NCBI GenBank assembly: GCA_903843315.1
Contig: CAIMPQ010000074.1
Coordinates: 1-24,932 of the forward strand
Direction of reading: 5' to 3'
Origin: an uncultured beta proteobacterium
Lineage (GTDB): Bacteria > Pseudomonadota > Gammaproteobacteria > Burkholderiales > Burkholderiaceae
DNA length: 24,932 bases
Shown piece by piece: positions 22,727-24,932 of the stretch. Position 1 is the first letter of the stretch. The number at the start of each line of letters is the position of its first letter. Under the pieces are notes generated by a model. It saw only the letters and a list, made by a program, of their open reading frames with translations, searched no databases and was not told the DNA's origin. Made by a program: the position numbers and the translations under genes.

Positions 22727-24241
22727 TTAATCGCCTTCTAGCAGAGAAATGCCTAATGCAATCCGCCTTGCTAGCCATAGGTTAGGACGATATCGAGGAT
22801 CTAAATGCTGTTGATAGATATTCTCCACAATTTTCCCAATACGTTTAACACCCAGAAAGTTTCCAAATTCAAGGGGGCCCTTGGGGTAGGCTAAGGCTAG
22901 CTTTACTGCCTTATCAATATCTTCGGGTGTGGCGGTACGGGCTTGAGCAAGAGCGGTTCCGAGATTCACAATCATCGCTAATATTCTTTGAGAAATAAAG
23001 CCTGGACTATCTTTAATAACAGTGACAGGTACCTGATCAAGTGAGAATATGGACCTTGCATTATTCAAGTAGCCATCAGTAGTAACGCAGGTCTTCATCA
23101 GAGTGCGTCGCTTGTCTAGACCCAATAGAGTATCAATCGCAACTGTTCTCGTTGGGTCCAATCCTTGTCGAGCAGCGCATCGAGAGGCATCCTCGCCCAA
23201 TGGAGTAATGATGCACAATGCATCTGATGAAGGATTCTCTAATTTTTCAAAAGCAATATTGTTTTTTACAAGATAGTCGATGACAGTGCGAGATTCAGAT
23301 GGCTCATCGTCGCTAACCCAAATAGGAAAATGATTCTTTATTTCCACATCGACTGATTTATCGACTGAGGCTACTGGCTTACCGTCCTCATATCGATAAA
23401 AACCTTCTTGGGTTTTTCTTCCCAATAGACCTGCACGAAGCCTACTTTCCATCAGGGGTGATGGTCGATAGCGTGGCTCATTGTAAAACTGTGAATATAT
23501 TGCCTCTGTTGCTGGATGATTTACATCCAGACCCACGAGATCAAGCAACTCAAATGGCCCCATCCTAAATCCTGCTGCCTCCCTCATTACTCCATCAATG
23601 TCGCTATAAGAGCAAACGCCTTCAGAGATTAAATTAATGGCTTCAAGGGTATACGCTCGACCAATTTGATTCACTAAAAACCCAGGGGTGTCTTTAACAC
23701 GCACAACTACTTTTCCAATATCTTCCCCAACTTTTTCGAGCGTATTAATGGTAGATTCATTGGTCCTTAATCCATCAATCACTTCAACTAACTTCATCAG
23801 TGGGACTGGATTAAAAAAATGGAACCCAGCAACTCTTTCTGGAAATTTACAACGAGCGGCCAATGTGCTTATGGAGAGAGAAGATGTATTGCTAGCCAAT
23901 ATGCATTTTTCACTCACAATATCTTCCAAAGATACGAGAAGATTCCTCTTAATCTCTACATCCTCAATAATTGCCTCGATGACCAAACCTACATCCGAAA
24001 TTTCGCTTAATGCATTCACAACCAATAATCGATCAATTGCAGCAAGTGCTTGACTCTCATCAAGTAAAGCTTTTTGGACTAAACGTTCGAGTTGCTTAGC
24101 GATTTCTTGTTTGGATTTTTCTGCAACGCCCTGACCAGCGTCATACAGTTTGACCTTGTAGTTTGCTGTGAGAAGTACCTGGGCAATTCCACGACCCATT
24201 GCCCCTGCCCCTAATACTGCAACCGAAATATCTCTGACCAT
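22727..24241 (-). CDS. 3-hydroxyacyl-CoA dehydrogenase, long PaaH/PaaC type
   Basis: NAD-dependent oxidation of 3-hydroxyacyl-CoA to 3-ketoacyl-CoA. It has 504 residues from ATG 24241: an N-terminal Rossmann domain with VLGAGAMGRGIAQ (about 9-21), catalytic His in HFFNPVPLMKLVEV, KDTPGFLVNQIGRAY, and then two C-terminal helical domains (FELLDLVGLDVN in the first; KDSPGFISQRILAM and KLALAYPKGPLEFGNFLG in the second). The duplicated C-terminal domain and length match PaaH/PaaC of phenylacetate degradation rather than short HADs. ATG 24241 is preferred over the TTG one codon earlier because AAGGGG stands six bases before that TTG-ATG. First gene of the operon, divergent from the LysR gene at 24367. 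Confidence 0.92.
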   Translation of the reverse strand: MVRDISVAVLGAGAMGRGIAQVLLTANYKVKLYDAGQGVAEKSKQEIAKQLERLVQKALLDESQALAAIDRLLVVNALSEISDVGLVIEAIIEDVEIKRNLLVSLEDIVSEKCILASNTSSLSISTLAARCKFPERVAGFHFFNPVPLMKLVEVIDGLRTNESTINTLEKVGEDIGKVVVRVKDTPGFLVNQIGRAYTLEAINLISEGVCSYSDIDGVMREAAGFRMGPFELLDLVGLDVNHPATEAIYSQFYNEPRYRPSPLMESRLRAGLLGRKTQEGFYRYEDGKPVASVDKSVDVEIKNHFPIWVSDDEPSESRTVIDYLVKNNIAFEKLENPSSDALCIITPLGEDASRCAARQGLDPTRTVAIDTLLGLDKRRTLMKTCVTTDGYLNNARSIFSLDQVPVTVIKDSPGFISQRILAMIVNLGTALAQARTATPEDIDKAVKLALAYPKGPLEFGNFLGVKRIGKIVENIYQQHLDPRYRPNLWLARRIALGISLLEGD

Positions 24242-24264
24242 CAACTACCCCTTTAGAGGAACTA

Positions 24265-24292
24265 TTGACCTATCATAGGACTCATTGATACT
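24265..24292 (+). promoter_or_regulatory. Candidate promoter for the LysR gene
   Basis: TTGACC (24265-24270), a 16-base spacer and GATACT (24287-24292) form a plausible sigma70 promoter reading toward the LysR start. The -35 box is close to consensus and the -10 is weaker. The dyad at 24271-24290 fills the spacer, which would suit autorepression. The whole 125-base divergent spacer is very AT-rich. Confidence 0.33.
24271..24290. promoter_or_regulatory. Dyad TATCA-N10-TGATA, candidate LysR-type operator
   Basis: TATCA (24271-24275) and TGATA (24286-24290) are perfect 5-bp arms separated by ten bases in the spacer between the divergent HAD operon and the LysR gene. LysR-type regulators bind interrupted dyads of about this size (T-N11-A class), normally in just this position. 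The arms are short and AT-rich, so chance occurrence cannot be excluded. Confidence 0.38.
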
Positions 24293-24366
24293 ATTTAAAA
24301 ATCATATTTCTACATATCTACTATTTGTAATATCAATATCATTAAAATTAAATATCCTTTAAATAT

Positions 24367-24932
24367 ATGGACTTACGTAATATTGACCTGAATTTACTAC
24401 TTCTATTTAGTCATATCTATAGAGAACGTAGTATTTCTCGGGCAGCCATCAAACTTAACCTATCTCAATCAGCGGTAAGCAACTCCTTGGCCAAGCTAAG
24501 AGAGCGTCTTCAGGACCCTCTCTTTACACGCACATCACGAGGAATGACGCCCACCTTACGAGCTAAACAACTTTCTGAACCCATTAATCAGGCGCTTGAC
24601 CTCATTCAAAATAGCCTAAAAAATGAGGAAGATTTTGACTACAGCGTCTCTGATCGCACGTTCATTATTGCGGTGGAGGATTATGGTGAGGCCGTTATTT
24701 TGCCGCGCTTTATCGACTGGCTATCGATAGTTGCTCCTAATGTCCGCATACAAATACGTCCAGAACCTGGGATGACATTAAAAGAAGAGTTAGAAAAGGG
24801 CCAGGTGGATCTAGCCTTGGACTACTTCGTATTGGAAGGGAAAAAGTTTCACAATTACTGCGTGATGACCGAGACCCTTCTTAGTATGACTCGAAGTGAG
24901 CATCCCGATATCAATGAAAAATTAAGCCTGGA
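24367..24932 (+). CDS. LysR-family transcriptional regulator, 3' end cut by window edge
   Basis: The 188 visible codons start at ATG 24367 (MDLRNIDLNLLLLF). The N-terminal winged HTH spans about 6-65, with SISRAAIKLNLSQSAVSNSLAKLRERL and the wing DPLFTRTSRGMTPT, which is a textbook LysR signature of the NodD/LinR/PcpR-like subgroup. The effector domain begins near 95 (DRTFIIAVEDYGEAVILPRF) and is open at the edge; about 110 residues should be missing for a usual length near 300. Divergent from the acyl-CoA operon and separated from it by 125 bases containing the TATCA/TGATA dyad, so it is the likely regulator of that operon. The inducer would be the substrate or a CoA intermediate (inferred). 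Confidence 0.92.
   Translation, partial: MDLRNIDLNLLLLFSHIYRERSISRAAIKLNLSQSAVSNSLAKLRERLQDPLFTRTSRGMTPTLRAKQLSEPINQALDLIQNSLKNEEDFDYSVSDRTFIIAVEDYGEAVILPRFIDWLSIVAPNVRIQIRPEPGMTLKEELEKGQVDLALDYFVLEGKKFHNYCVMTETLLSMTRSEHPDINEKLSL

Noticed and set aside
1..24932. tRNA, rRNA, CRISPR arrays, insertion sequences, riboswitches and phage attachment sites
   Set aside because: Looked for by eye on both strands; no spaced repeats, transposase genes, cloverleaf signatures or integrase genes were found.

Overview
The window looks like chromosomal DNA from a betaproteobacterium of the order Burkholderiales, most likely a low-GC lineage such as Polynucleobacter. This rests on two Bug/TctC-type periplasmic solute receptors without their membrane partners, two IclR regulators, densely packed catabolic operons and a moderately AT-rich composition (judged by eye, not counted). 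I see no tRNA, rRNA, CRISPR array, transposase or phage gene. No stretch over 300 bases lacks a gene.

Layout. (1) 1-599, minus: a biotin carboxyl carrier protein whose C-terminus runs off the left edge. (2) 713-5255, plus: IclR regulator, beta-keto acid cleavage enzyme (BKACE), GMC flavin dehydrogenase and a SulP transporter lacking a STAS domain. (3) 9223-5252, minus: Bug receptor, CoA-acylating aldehyde dehydrogenase (SauS-like) and acyl-CoA ligase (SauT-like), convergent with block 2 and sharing a TTAA that holds both stop codons. (4) 9417-16244, plus: second IclR regulator, phosphate acetyltransferase, a three-subunit molybdenum enzyme matching the cytoplasmic sulfite dehydrogenase SoeABC, and a small nitroreductase. 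(5) 24241-16248, minus: 3-hydroxyacyl-CoA dehydrogenase, thiolase, glutaryl-CoA-type dehydrogenase, NDP-forming acyl-CoA synthetase, second Bug receptor and enoyl-CoA hydratase, ending at a strong intrinsic terminator. (6) 24367-end, plus: the start of a divergent LysR regulator.

How it may work. Blocks 3 and 4 diverge from one control region with a 19-bp dyad. Together they resemble an organosulfonate (sulfoacetate-like) route: uptake, CoA activation, reduction to an aldehyde, acetyl-phosphate to acetyl-CoA by Pta, and oxidation of released sulfite to sulfate by SoeABC. The desulfonating enzyme Xsc and the SauU permease are not in the window, so the pathway is incomplete here or differs from the known one. 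Block 2 could feed the same intermediate: GMC oxidation of a beta-hydroxy acid followed by BKACE cleavage would yield an acyl-CoA. Block 5 is a nearly self-contained route from a C5 (or C6) dicarboxylate through glutaryl-CoA, crotonyl-CoA and acetoacetyl-CoA to acetyl-CoA. Substrates are inferred from gene content and context only.
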